NCBI GenBank assembly: GCA_050084985.1
Contig: JBITNC010000001.1
Location: 102,548,001-102,612,000, forward strand
Reading direction: 5' to 3'
DNA length: 64,000 bases
From: Nageia nagi
Taxonomy: Eukaryota; Pinophyta
The position numbers and the translations under genes are program-made. The notes beneath the pieces are model-generated. The model did no database searches. It had not been told where the DNA came from and worked only from the letters and a program-made list of their open reading frames with translations. Shown in pieces: positions 11,374 through 22,439 of the stretch (position 1 is its first letter; every line of letters starts with the position of its first letter).

Positions 11374-12170
11374 ATTCTTGGAGGCTTCTCTTCAACATCC
11401 TTGAAGGTCTATTCCTCTTCTTTTTTCATCTACTTTGTTGAGATTAAAAAGGCTTGAATGTATAATCTTCCTCCTACCATGTTTTTTGTCAAATTTTGCT
11501 TATATTACTAACCATTTTGGTTCTTTGATTATAAAGTTTTTTTTGCAAAATTTGTTCAAAGTAGATACTATATCATTATTATCTTTTTATACTAACATGT
11601 TAGTTCAATTTTTATGCTATTATTATGTATTATTTTTAAAAACAATAGTTTGTTAGTTGCAATTTTTTTAAGTAAAATTGCTTAATGTGTAGCTATAATA
11701 TGTTAATTGCAAATTTTGAGTATATTTGCTTAAATATAGTAATAATATGTTATTATAACTTAAATTTACAAATTTCTACTTAATGTAGATATGGTTAAAA
11801 GTATTGCAATTTTTTGACTATAATGCTATTATTGCAATATTTTTATACAATACTAGTATGTTTGTAAAAATAAAATTTCATGCAAATTACATGCATACAT
11901 TTTAAAAAAAATATCACATGCATGCATTTTTTTAAATATATTACACCCATGCATTTTTTAGAGAGCTTTATATTACATGCATGGGTTTTTTAAATATATT
12001 ACATGCATGCATTTTTTAAATACATTACATGCATGCATGTTTTAGAGAGCTTTATATTACATGCATGCATTTTTTAGAGAGCTCTATATTACAATGAATT
12101 TTTTAAAAATAAAAAATACATGCACACATTTAAAAAAAATAAAAAACACATGCACAAATTTTTTAAAGAG

Positions 12171-12214
<44 letters not shown>

Positions 12215-13629
12215 AAATAGTATGAGCTAAAAGGTTGCATTAATTGCCATTTAAAGTCTAAAGTTTTTTTTAGGCTATTTTTTTTTTAATTCATTATGAG
12301 CAATTTTTTAAGGCTAATATTTCTTTATTTGCTAAATTATAATTTTATCTTAGTGCAAATTATAATAAGGGACTTTATTAATCATGCATTTAATATAAAA
12401 ATGGGAAAATATTTTATGAATGCATGGTTAATATTTTGTCTTAATGCATGATTATTGCTATTATACACACATGTGGATGGATAAAATTTAACTTTGCATG
12501 GTTTAATATTTTGTCCTAATGCATGATTATTACTATGTGGATAATTTTTTTTTTAAAATGCATAGTTTAATATTTTTTTCTAATGCATGTGGATGGATAA
12601 AAGACCTCTTAAATATTTTTGCCTATGAATTTTTTGATGATAAATTGCAAATAAGAAATTATTTTAAATCTAATTTTTAAGTAACAAAGGGAAGAATTCT
12701 TTAATTTTTGATAATGAACTTTTATATAGAGATGCATTAGGGGTTGTAACAAAACCTATTAGAATCTTAGGCTCATTTGTTGTTACTTAAAATTAAAAAC
12801 CTTTGTAAAGAGATCGATTAGAGGTTGTAACAATCCATTGAAATCTTTGGTTCATACTTATGGATGATGTTGGATGTAGTTTCATGTTTAAATCATTTTA
12901 TTATTTTGCATTTTTACTTTATATACAAAGTACACAAATATTAAAAATTGCTTCACCTAAAATGAACACATCTACACATTTATTCCATAACATGATTTGT
13001 TTAGCGAGCCATGAGATGAGGATAAGGTAGATTGAAGCCTTTTAATTTGATGATCCAAGTAGTGAAAAGTTTGTATTTCTTAATTGCCTCTAAATCTTTT
13101 GTTGGTTTGAATTTAACTCCATATAGGTGAACATGCATGTGTGTAGTGATACCACATATTTTCCTATCCATTCAAGGATTATCTTAATAACTTAAGAGAA
13201 AAACTAAAAACTTAATCAAGATAATTAAATTTTCAATCCAACATATATCATAACCTTGAAAAATAGCTAGTACTTATCCTTGTGAGAGTATATTACTATC
13301 CAAGGCTAACTGGTTGAAGATTGGTAGGAAGGCCTAATTTATAAGAAAATAACCTCAACTATACTTTTCCCTAAGTAATATTTGGTGATGATAAAATGTT
13401 AGATATATGGATACCTGATTATGCACATGTTGATTATGTTTGCTCATGTAAAGATTAATTTTACAATAATGATGCAAATATTTTTGCAAATAATCATTTT
13501 TTTATGGATTATGATGAGAATGTGCACATTAGTTTATATAATTATGAATTTTTTCTTGTATCCTTGGTTGGATGAAAACTCTTACTAAATAATGATAGCA
13601 CACTTATTAATATCCATAGTTGCAAATTT
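11374..13629 (+). other. Leader of Copia-C
   Basis: Non-coding, homopolymer-rich leader. Its first 80 bases (CTTCTCTTCAACATCCTTGA) match the Copia-B leader start, and 12750-13480 match the gag-proximal part of the Copia-B leader. It includes an ATGCAT minisatellite, a (TA)n run at about 12174-12208, and imperfect repeats of TTAATATTTTGTCTTAATGC at 12410-12600. Confidence 0.65.
11880..12175 (+). repeat. ATGCATGCATT minisatellite in the Copia-C leader
   Basis: About ten imperfect units of 26-32 bp, each built as ATTACATGCATGCATTTTTTA plus either AATAT or GAGAGCTTTAT. Two unit types alternate, so the array grew by copying higher-order pieces. Confidence 0.8.
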
Positions 13630-14043
13630 TGATAGAGTAGTTTAAAGGTTCCCCTTCTCCATTGTTGAAAAATTTGATGGAGTGGTTAAAAAGGTTTATC
13701 CTTCTCCATGGTTAAAAATTTGATATTGTAATTAAAAAGGTTTACCCTTTTTTTATGATTGAAAATTTGATGGAATGATTAAAAAGGTTTTCCCTTATCT
13801 ATGGTTAAAAATTTGATGGAGTGGTTAAAAAGGTTTGCCCTTCTCTATGGTTGAAAATTTGATGGAGCAGTTAAAAAAGTTCACCCTTCTTCATTGTTGA
13901 AAATTTGATGGAGTGGTTAAAGAGGTTCACCCTTCTCCATGGTTGAAAATTTGATGGAGTGGTTAAAAAGATTTACCTTTATCCATGGTTGAAAATTTGA
14001 TGGAGTGGTTAAAAAGTTTCACCCTTCTCCATAATTGAAAATG
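13630..14043 (+). repeat. 46-bp minisatellite, nine copies, in the gag position of Copia-C
   Basis: Nine tandem units of about 46 bp begin TGATGGAGTGGTTAAAAAGG and continue with a CCTTCTCCATGG segment and a GTTGAAAATT tail. Unit length stays nearly constant while base changes accumulate. Forty-six is not a multiple of three and stops occur in every unit, so it is not coding. By comparison with Copia-B this is where gag should start. Confidence 0.92.
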
Positions 14044-14419
14044 TTCACCTTATGCCACTTTACTTCCATTAGTAGAAAGTTTATCCAGTATGGATAAATA
14101 CTAATTTACTTCTATTATTAGAAAGTGTATTTATGCATTAATGGAAGTTGAATCCTTATTAATGGATTAATTATACCTTCATCCATTATTTGCATCTTGA
14201 CTAGTAGCATGGTCAAGTTGGCATTATTTATGATTTGTACATCACTATAGAGAAATTAACTTATGGTTTTCTATAGTTAAGATGTCATGTTCAAGTAAAT
14301 CTTATCTTGTGGAATATTAAATAAGGTATTTGTTTGAAGGTTTTGTATAGCTTCTAATCTTCTGATAAAAATACCCTAGTGATTGATTTATATATTTGAA
14401 ACTTCCCTCATGAATGGTG

Positions 14420-16954
14420 CATTAGTTGATAGAGACAACGTAATGATTATGAGTTTGGAAGTTGGTAAAGGTAATTTGTTTGACCTTTCTAAAGATATGC
14501 TTAACCACTAAAATTTCTTATGATAGCTTATATATTTGAGAAAGATAAGGCAACACTTGCAACTAAACCTTTTTAGCTTGTGCATTCATATTTAATGGGT
14601 ATGTTTTTAACTAAGTTGCTTAGGGGACCATCTTATGTCTTGACCTTCATCAATGACTTTAATAGAATGATATTTGGTTATCTTCTAGAGCACAAAGATC
14701 AAACTTTTGGTAAGTTTAAGATTTCAAAACTTTGATTGAAAATCAATGTAGATTCAAAATCAAGATGTTGAGATTTGATAATGGGGGTTGAGTATAATAA
14801 TAATGAATTCAATGATTTTTGTATTAAGTATGGAATCAAGAAGCAATTTACGACCCCTTACACTTCTCAATAGAATGTGTAGCTGAAAGAAAGAATATAA
14901 CCATTCAGAAAATGGCAAGATGTATGTTGAAAGATCTTCTTAGCTTCTTATGGGGTGAAGCTATAAATACTACAATATACATCTTAAATAGAAGTCTTAC
15001 AAAAGTATTTGAAGGTAAAACTTCATATGAGACATGGATAAGAAAGAAACCTAACATCTCTCACTTCAGGGTCTTTGGTTGTGATGCTTATGCCTTTGTT
15101 GTTCCTAAGAAAAGGAAGAAGTTGGATAAGAGATTTGAAAAGTGTATTTTCATAGGCTATGATAATCAGCATAGAGGCTACAAGCTATACCAACCTTCAT
15201 CTAGAGCAGTATTTATATCAAGAGATGTAAAGTTCAATGAACTTTTTAAAGAGTCTACTTCTTGTAAAAACCTAAATGAAGGTGATAATTCTTTTGTTGC
15301 ACCAAACTGGATGGATGTCAGTTTAGATATGTAACCTAAGGAATAAAACTCTTCAACATAAAGGATAACAAGAAGTATGATAATTAATAAATCTTTATTT
15401 ACCAAAATTGATAGTAAAAATGAGCCCTCAACCTTTAAGGAAGTTTAAAAGCACACATGTTGGATGAATGTAATAAATGTGGAGTATGAGGCTCTAATGA
15501 AGAACCAAACTTGAGATTTGGTTCTTTATCCAAATGAATGAAATGTAATTGGTAATAAATAAGTTTACAAGGTCAAATATAATTTAGTTGAAGAAATTGA
15601 GAAATACAAAGCAAGGTTATTAGGTAAGGGTTTTGTTCAAAAATATGAAATTGATTATGAGGAAACCTTTACTTTAGTGGAAAATATGCCTACTATCAGG
15701 GTAATCCTTGCTCTTTCAATAATTCAAAGATAGAAAGTTTTTCAACTTGATATCAAGAGTTATTTTCTTAATGGTGAATTAGATGTGGAAATCTATATGA
15801 TCCAATCAAAAAGATTTATTTTAGAAGGCAAATAATATTTTATTTACATGTTAAAGAAGTACTTGTATGGACTTAAGCAAGCACCTCAGGCTTGGTATAA
15901 AAAGATTTTAGGTTTCTTTGAGGACATTGGTTTTCTAAATACTTCTCTAAAATAGATATTTATTTGCTCAACCAAAGATAAGAATTGATCTTGATTCTTC
16001 TCTATGTGGATGATCTGTTGATTACAAGGAATAATATTACCCTCATACAAGAGTGCATATCCAAACTTAAGGTAACTTTTGAAATGATAGACCTTAGTCT
16101 ATTTCACTACTACCTTGGTATGCAAGTATACCAATACAAAAATTGTACTTATCTTAGTCAATTAAAGTATATCTTAGATATCTTGCAAAAGTTTGGAATG
16201 GAAGAGTGCAAACATGCTACAATCCTAGTTTATTCTAGAATCACTTTATCTCTTAGTTCCAACTCTCATTTGATAGATGCTATGACTTATAGGCAACTAA
16301 TTGGTAGTCTTTTTTATTTGACTATCTCTAAGTTCAATATTTCCTTTTCCATGAATTTGATAGCTTACTTTATGCAAAAGTCATATGTTGAGCATCTCAA
16401 TGTAGTTAATTAAATTTTGAGGTATGTTATGGGCACTAAGGATCTTGTTCTCAAGTATGAAAAGTTGCCCTTGTTTGTTCTCTTAGGATTCTTAGATTTT
16501 GACTGTGGGAGAGATAAAGATGATAAAAAATCAATATTTGCTAGCATTGGTTTAGGTGCTATCTCTTGGGCTTCCAAGAAGTAATCTACTACTGCTCTCT
16601 CCACCATAGAGGTTGAATATTGTGCAATATAAATTACAGCCTAGGAAGCCATTTGTTTGAGGTATCTTCTAAAGGAAATTAAGTATGAGCAATTTTTTCC
16701 ATCTTAAATTTCTTCAAATAATCAATCAACTATTTATTTTGCAAAGAATCTTGTTTTTCATCAAAGAATAAAGTATGTAGAAATCTAAGCCCACTTCATC
16801 AGAGAGAAGGTTCTAGATGGTTTTCTACACTTGCAATATTATCCATCAATCCTAAACTCTACTGATTTATTCACTAAGCCCTTTCCTAAAGCCTAATTCT
16901 CCAAGCTTAGGTATTCTATTAGGTTGGTGAAGTTTCTCTCAAAAAAGGAGTAAA
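14420..16954 (+). pseudogene. pol: Copia-C pol relic: integrase, reverse transcriptase, RNase H
   Basis: Integrase is readable from about 14620 (GPSYVLTFINDFNRM) through a degraded second catalytic block (DLIMGVEYN near 14780) to an open stretch at 14912-15334 containing RCMLKDLLSFLWGEA, FRVFGCDAYAFV, KCIFIGYD and ISRDVKFNE. RT follows from about 15490: YKARLLGKGFVQK, FQLDIKSYFLNGEL, YLYGLKQAPQAWY, and YVDD at 16003-16014 inside the open stretch 15985-16413. RNase H pieces include AISWASKK, STIEVEYCAI, a KYVEI*AHFIREKV block and DLFTKPF, ending near 16954. More than fifteen stops and several frame changes interrupt it. Gag and protease are missing upstream. Confidence 0.88.
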
Positions 16955-17986
16955 GGTTGAATTCTTATTTAATTCATGTAATTTCTTTATTCTTAATAAA
17001 GCTGTTGGGTAATTTATTTTTTCTATTTTGTTTGTATACCTTATACATTATTTTTTGGTGATTATAAGTAATGGCTTAGCATCTTAGTGTTGAATTATAA
17101 TGCACCACAAATCCAACCACATTGTATCAGGAAGAAAGTTGTTGATAGAACAACTACAACTTTGTTCATCTGAATTTGACTCTCTTAATTTATTCATTAG
17201 AATGCTTTAGAAACTTTGTTGTGCATACTTTGCAAGTTTCTTATAGTTAGTGAAGTTATGGTCAAGGGGACGTGAAGTTTGAATTCTTATGTTGAATTCA
17301 TATTTATGATGACAACTTCATCCTTAGGAGGATATTTTGCTATATAGTGTTGATCTTAAATGTACACTTTCATGGTTAGTTTGCTCTATATGAGGAACTC
17401 CTGGTATATTTTAGTGTCAATTATCACTATGTGAAGAATCAGTATGTATTTGTTGACACTATTTGGTTATCCATATGTGAGTAATTCATATATGCATATG
17501 ATTCTTTTTTTTATTATTGATCAACACATACTTCTAATATAAAATAGATGACTATGAGTATTAGCTTGACATCTTTGTGATGACTTATAGTGCATCATTG
17601 ATCAATTTATGGATGGTATTACTTAGTTCATTTATCTTATGATTGATATGAATGTTTATATGATGCATTTAATTGATCTTATTTATGAACTACTTGTAAC
17701 TTGCAGGTTTCATCTTGAGAATGCATGTTACTTTAGGTGGGTAGGCTCAGTGAAGATCACATGTCAACTTAGTGTTGATCAACTACATTTTACAGTGAAA
17801 CTAGTTGTGGTTAATGATTGTATTGTAAACTATGATGTCAAATGGTATTGTAGTGAGTGTCAAACTAAGATATTGCTTATTTCTCAAAGATGTAATAGTT
17901 CTCATCTCCACTTGTATCTCTATGGAGCATAACTCTCTCTTTCTTCTTTTCTCTACACTCTAACCCAATATTACATTAACGGGGAG
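16955..17986 (+). other. 3' non-coding region and PPT of Copia-C
   Basis: A kilobase without recognisable domains separates RNase H from the LTR. Two segments about 490 bp apart (near 17060 and 17550) share the order AGTA-T-GCTT...CATCTTTGTG...TA-AGTGCA, suggesting an old internal duplication. The last bases, AACGGGGAG at 17979-17986, form the polypurine tract. A 97-codon open frame at 17639-17932 lies here but shows no known motif, and I do not call it a gene. Confidence 0.55.
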
Positions 17987-18444
17987 TGTTATAATTTGTA
18001 ATATAATATTGTATAATTTTTCTCTTTAATGTAAATTCACTTATGCTTAAAGTATCTTTATATATATTAAAGCATTAAGGAAATTAAAAGAGAAAAGGAA
18101 TTAGCTATAAAAAGGGGATTAAATATAGAAATATTATGTATGGGTTAAAGGGAGGTTAAAGAGTGGGTCTCTTCTTATAAATAAAGAGGTATCCCCCCTC
18201 TCATATTGTACAACTTAGAAGCAAGCTTTGATATAGATTTAGGGTTTGAAGAGAGAGGAGCGAATTTGTAAGAGAGGTCCTTGAGAATAAAGTCTTAGTT
18301 AATGGATGTACTCCCAAGGAGGGAGGAAACATTTTATATCTTATATTCATTATGAGATTGTTCTATGTTATTGTGCTATTGTGTTGATGTTGTGAGTGTC
18401 TTCTTTAGATCTTGGTAGATTAGAAGAAAGGGTTAATTTCATCA
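17987..18444 (+). repeat. 3' LTR of Copia-C
   Basis: It starts TGTTATAATTTG next to the polypurine tract and ends TTTCATCA. A TATA box (TTATAAATAAA at 18175-18185) is intact. It pairs with the 5' LTR at 10903-11358. Confidence 0.82.
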
Positions 18445-19304
18445 TTTATACCATTTTCTACCATGTTATCATTATAATGATAATTGTAATTGCCAACATT
18501 ATCTTTATTTCCATCATCATCATTATCTCATTATTATCTTTTGATAATTTCATCAAGTATTCCTCTTATCTAAACATTATAATCATATCATCATAGGAAT
18601 AAATATTTAAGGTTCATTTGACTCCTTATCATTATCACTTAACATGGGCCTCATTTACCAATGAGGATGTAACTACTTGGATCATAATCATATTATCAGG
18701 TTACCTTAACTCAATCCCTTGTGATTGATTAATGATTGTTAACTATTATGATTTCTAAGGGAAACATAGTCTTATGGAACAATTTATAATGACTTTGAGA
18801 TGAATTAATCTCTTTGCTTATATTCTATCATCATTAATTAATCAATGGGAAAGCATCATTTCATCATGATCAAACATAAACCTAAATCATACAAAATCAA
18901 GAGCAATTTATCATTTATCATATATCAAATCATGTCATCAAATCAAAATCTTTCATTAAAGAAAGATAAAGCTAATCATTTATGTTGATAAATCTCATAT
19001 CTTTATCAAATCAAATCCTTAAGCATATATTATATCAAGCGAACATCTCTTGTAATGTCAATCATGATCAAATCAAGCATCAATATTATATCATGAGTCT
19101 TTGAGCATATCAAATATTAGTGATCAATTAGAATTTATCAATGACTTGATGATGTTTTATTGACATCACCTTATTTTCTTTTATTTAGGCTTGAGATATT
19201 GACTATCTTAAGTCATAGTCAATATCGCATTGGTGTTTTAACATATCAGCAACATATCATACATCATGTATTTTAACATTATTACTTGAGCATTATCATC
19301 TTTT
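18445..19304 (+). other. Gypsy element interior downstream of Copia-C
   Basis: AT-rich DNA rich in ATCATTATCA/ATCAAATCA motifs, without readable domains. It continues the texture seen before Copia-C and leads into the minisatellite, PPT and LTR of the gypsy element. Confidence 0.4.
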
Positions 19305-19900
19305 CTTTCCATTTAGCATAGGGCAAATACATCATTTGCGAAAAAATCCTTCTTTGCTTTCTATTCAACATGGGGAAAAGGTATCATTTGAGAATCATTA
19401 TTACTCTTGATTTCCATTAAGCATGGGATAATATTTATCATTCTTACTTTCCATTGAGCATGGGGTAAGATTTATCATTATTTATTATTCTTACTTTCCA
19501 TTGAGCATGGGGTAAGGCTTGTGATTGTTTTCTCTTTGCTTTCCATTCATCATGGGGCAAAGATATCATTTGATCACTATTTATCTTTACTTTCCATTTA
19601 ACATGGGGAAAAGTTATCATTATTTTTCTTACTTTCCATTCATTATGGGGACATATTTATCACTTTTGTTCTTGCTTTCCATTGAGAATGGGGCAAGATT
19701 TATCATTGTTCTCTCTTTCTTTCCATTCAACACAGGGAAAGATTTATCATTGTTTTTTCTCCTTTACTTTCCATTCAGCATGAGATAAAGATATCTTAAG
19801 CATTATATCCCTAGTTTTTGCTTTTCTTCTCATTTAGCATGGTTCAAATTTATCCTTATCATACCTTGCTTTCTATTCAATATAGGGCAAGGTCATCATC
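19305..19900 (+). repeat. CTTTCCATT..CATGGGG minisatellite, about 13 copies
   Basis: About thirteen degenerate tandem units of roughly 42-53 bp each contain CTTTCCATT, two to six variable bases, then CATGGGGYAA and TATCATT. Copies at 19493-19700 are most alike. Looser members continue at both edges. The array lies in the non-coding 3' region of the gypsy element, about 0.5 kb before its PPT. Confidence 0.88.
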
Positions 19901-20350
19901 ATCATTATCATTTGCAATAAGGTTACTGCTACCATTATTTTTTCTTTGTATTATATTCATGATAGGTTAAAGTTTCCTTTTGGTAGCATGGACATATATT
20001 TAAGCATGACTCACCTTGAGTCCTGATCATTTAGCATAGACATTAGTTGGTCACCTTTGCATTGACCATATCATTTAAAAATGTCTAGCACTTTTATCCC
20101 TTATCGTGTGGTAGGTTTGCATACCTATTCATACCATTCATGTTAATAAAATATTATTAGTAATTAATCATTAATAATCATTATCAATATCTTATTGATC
20201 ATTATCATTCCATCATTAATTACTATCAATATCTCATTGATCCTCATCAAAATACTAGCATGATCATTTACCATTTATCAAAGCTATAATCACCATTATT
20301 AGCATTTAGCTTTTGAGTTGAGTTTCGTATCTTGTTATAAAATTCATCTC

Positions 20351-20363
20351 AAAAGGGGGCATT
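20351..20363 (+). other. Polypurine tract of the gypsy element
   Basis: AAAAGGGGGCATT directly precedes a TGTAGACACC LTR start, a combination common in plant Ty3/gypsy elements. Confidence 0.75.
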
Positions 20364-20990
20364 TGTAGACACCTCAAAATCACCTTTACTCCCTAATCAT
20401 TTGCATCTTAGCATTTTCAAACAAATCAATCCAACATAGGCCTAGTCAATTGATCCTTTGGTTGCCTAATTGATGTACTAGTTCGATCAACAACATTATA
20501 AATTCATATTTGAAATCCATTTTCCCTCTTAGTTTTTCAAATCCTCTCACATCTTGACTATTGTGGATCCTTCTCTTTTGCATAACTGAAGCCTTGAGCA
20601 AGATCCCAATCCATAATCACCTATAGCAATTCACATAACATGTTTTGATCATTATTGTAGGTGTTGGGGAGCATTGGGAATTATCTTGGAGCTATTGGAG
20701 AACTTATATCCTTTTTGTATAATGTTTCTTGCATTTGTGTGTGCATATAACATAATTTAGGCTAGATTCATGGTAGTTTAGTCTTATTTTATCATTGTCT
20801 TAGCATAACATGAGCATATAACTATGCATTTTAGGCATTTTATTGCTTTCTAATACCTATTTAATTATGGGATAAGGTGTATATATTCCATCAAGAAGGT
20901 TTAACACCTATCTTTGAGCATACGCTAAGGTTTTAAGGGACTTAAGAGTGTTGAGACTTGCTCTAACATTTGTCTATTGCAGGTCTAAGT
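20364..20990 (+). repeat. 3' LTR of the gypsy element (end approximate)
   Basis: The LTR begins TGTAGACACCTC. Its end is not certain. Around 20985 (CTATTGCAGG) homology to anything else in the window stops being visible. The opposing 5' LTR at 7500-8340 is too decayed to time the insertion. Confidence 0.55.
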
Positions 20991-22172
20991 ATCTAAAAAG
21001 CACATCCATCCATCATTTTATCACAAGATGAACTCTATCAAAAGCATAATGGTGCAACCTTGATCCTCCTCCTTTTATGGTCATTTTGGGCTTCCCACAA
21101 AGATAGTATCTCCAACTATAGAAAGATAGACCTAAGGAAAGCACTATGATTTTTTTCAACCATTAGAATGGTATTTTTATTATCTCATTAGACAAGAAAC
21201 ACCATCAATGCTATGGAATTCATCACAAATTGATGCAATATTCTTCTTATGAAAAAAGAATTCCTTTGTTATTAAATTGGGTATAAATATAATGGTTTAC
21301 GATTAAAAAATTTCATATTATGCTATAAAATATCACTTTGGATATTCCAATATATATGTAGGAGTATTGACAATTGTTGGTACTAGATCAAATACCTTGT
21401 TTTCCAAATCTAATGTATCTTACATAGGATAGAGTTGTCTTTAAAAATAAGAGTTTCATGGATGTAGGAACTATGACATGCATGCATTGGATGTAGTCCT
21501 TACACATCATTGACGTTGTGAGATCCTATAGAAATAGAGATAAATTTAGATGATATGATATTAGGATGAAGAATAGATAACAATCCTCATATAAGTGGTA
21601 TCGAGAGATACCATTATTATTTAGAGTGTGGATCAATCATGAGTTGACCTATCTAGATATTGTGAGGATCTGATCTGATAGGGAATGCCTTTCTTTGGAT
21701 CTTCTTTTGTATCTAAACATCTTGATTACTTATGCTTTTTAAAATCTTCATTTATTACAAAACTTATGGAACTTTTCTTGATATAGACACCAATTACATT
21801 ATTTTTAATACCTTTATTGATATTTATAAAACCTTTTGCAATATTGGCCCTTATTACCTAAAATATCATCTATATTAAATAGACCTTTTACAAAGTTAAT
21901 GTAACAAAGGGAAAGTCATATGGTATACAATGATAGTTTGATGTGAATAAAATATATTTGTTGACAATGCCATAAATATTTATAAACAAATGTAATTGTT
22001 AAACTTTAGAATCTTGCTAACATCCTTCCCATGGTAGCTTTTACTGGTTAGAATGGAAACTTTGCCTAAAATTTGGGATTCTCAATTTTTTATTTGGATA
22101 ATATAACAAGCCATCATTCCTACCAATTAGCCAAAATTTTATATATTTTTTAATTTCTTGGGTCTTAATGCT
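20991..22172. other. Unannotated spacer between gypsy LTR and Copia-D
   Basis: AT-rich DNA without long open frames or recognisable repeats. Part of it may still belong to the gypsy LTR. Confidence 0.4.
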
Positions 22173-22177
22173 AATGA

Positions 22178-22426
22178 TGTTAGACACCTAATCCTTAGGA
22201 ATTATGGTGTAGTTAGTATAGTATTAGATACTTACTATATTTAGTAAATTCGTAGCTTTGAGTGTGCTAGAATTTAAAGAGTCATTTCTTGTAGAATATG
22301 AGGAGTTCTAATGTATCTCAAAGGTTACCTAAGAAGGTGAACATAAAGAGTCTTTCTTAAATTGTATTTAAATAATATTATATAGTAATAGAATACTTTT
22401 TGATCTTGGAGTTATCCAACTTGTCA
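22178..22426 (+). repeat. 5' LTR of Copia-D, 249 bp
   Basis: Starts TGTTAGACACC and ends CTTGTCA, one base before the PBS. Same length as the 3' LTR. A clear TATA box is not evident. ACTATATTTAG near 22236 is the nearest candidate. Confidence 0.94.
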
Positions 22427-22427
22427 T

Positions 22428-22439
22428 TGGTACCAGAGC
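22428..22439 (+). other. Primer-binding site of Copia-D
   Basis: TGGTACCAGAGC differs by one base from the tRNA-iMet-complementary TGGTATCAGAGC and follows the LTR after a single T. Confidence 0.85.

Larger units (their letters stand above)
10903..18444 (+). mobile_element. Copia-C: full-length but degenerate Ty1/copia element, same family as Copia-B
   Basis: Two LTRs of about 440-460 bp flank a tRNA-iMet PBS, a long leader, decayed integrase, RT and RNase H, a 3' non-coding kilobase and a polypurine tract. LTR and leader match Copia-B. Gag and protease are not readable. A 46-bp minisatellite occupies the place where they are expected. No convincing target duplication flanks the LTRs (TTTAT follows the 3' LTR), and the first bases of the 5' LTR are unclear. 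Confidence 0.83.

Noticed and set aside
17639-17932. 97-codon open frame in the Copia-C 3' region
   Set aside because: No motif, no homologous frame in other copies visible, ordinary AT-rich composition.
19305-19900. Regularly spaced repeats resembling a CRISPR array
   Set aside because: Unit and spacer lengths vary, spacers are similar to one another, and the context is a plant retroelement.
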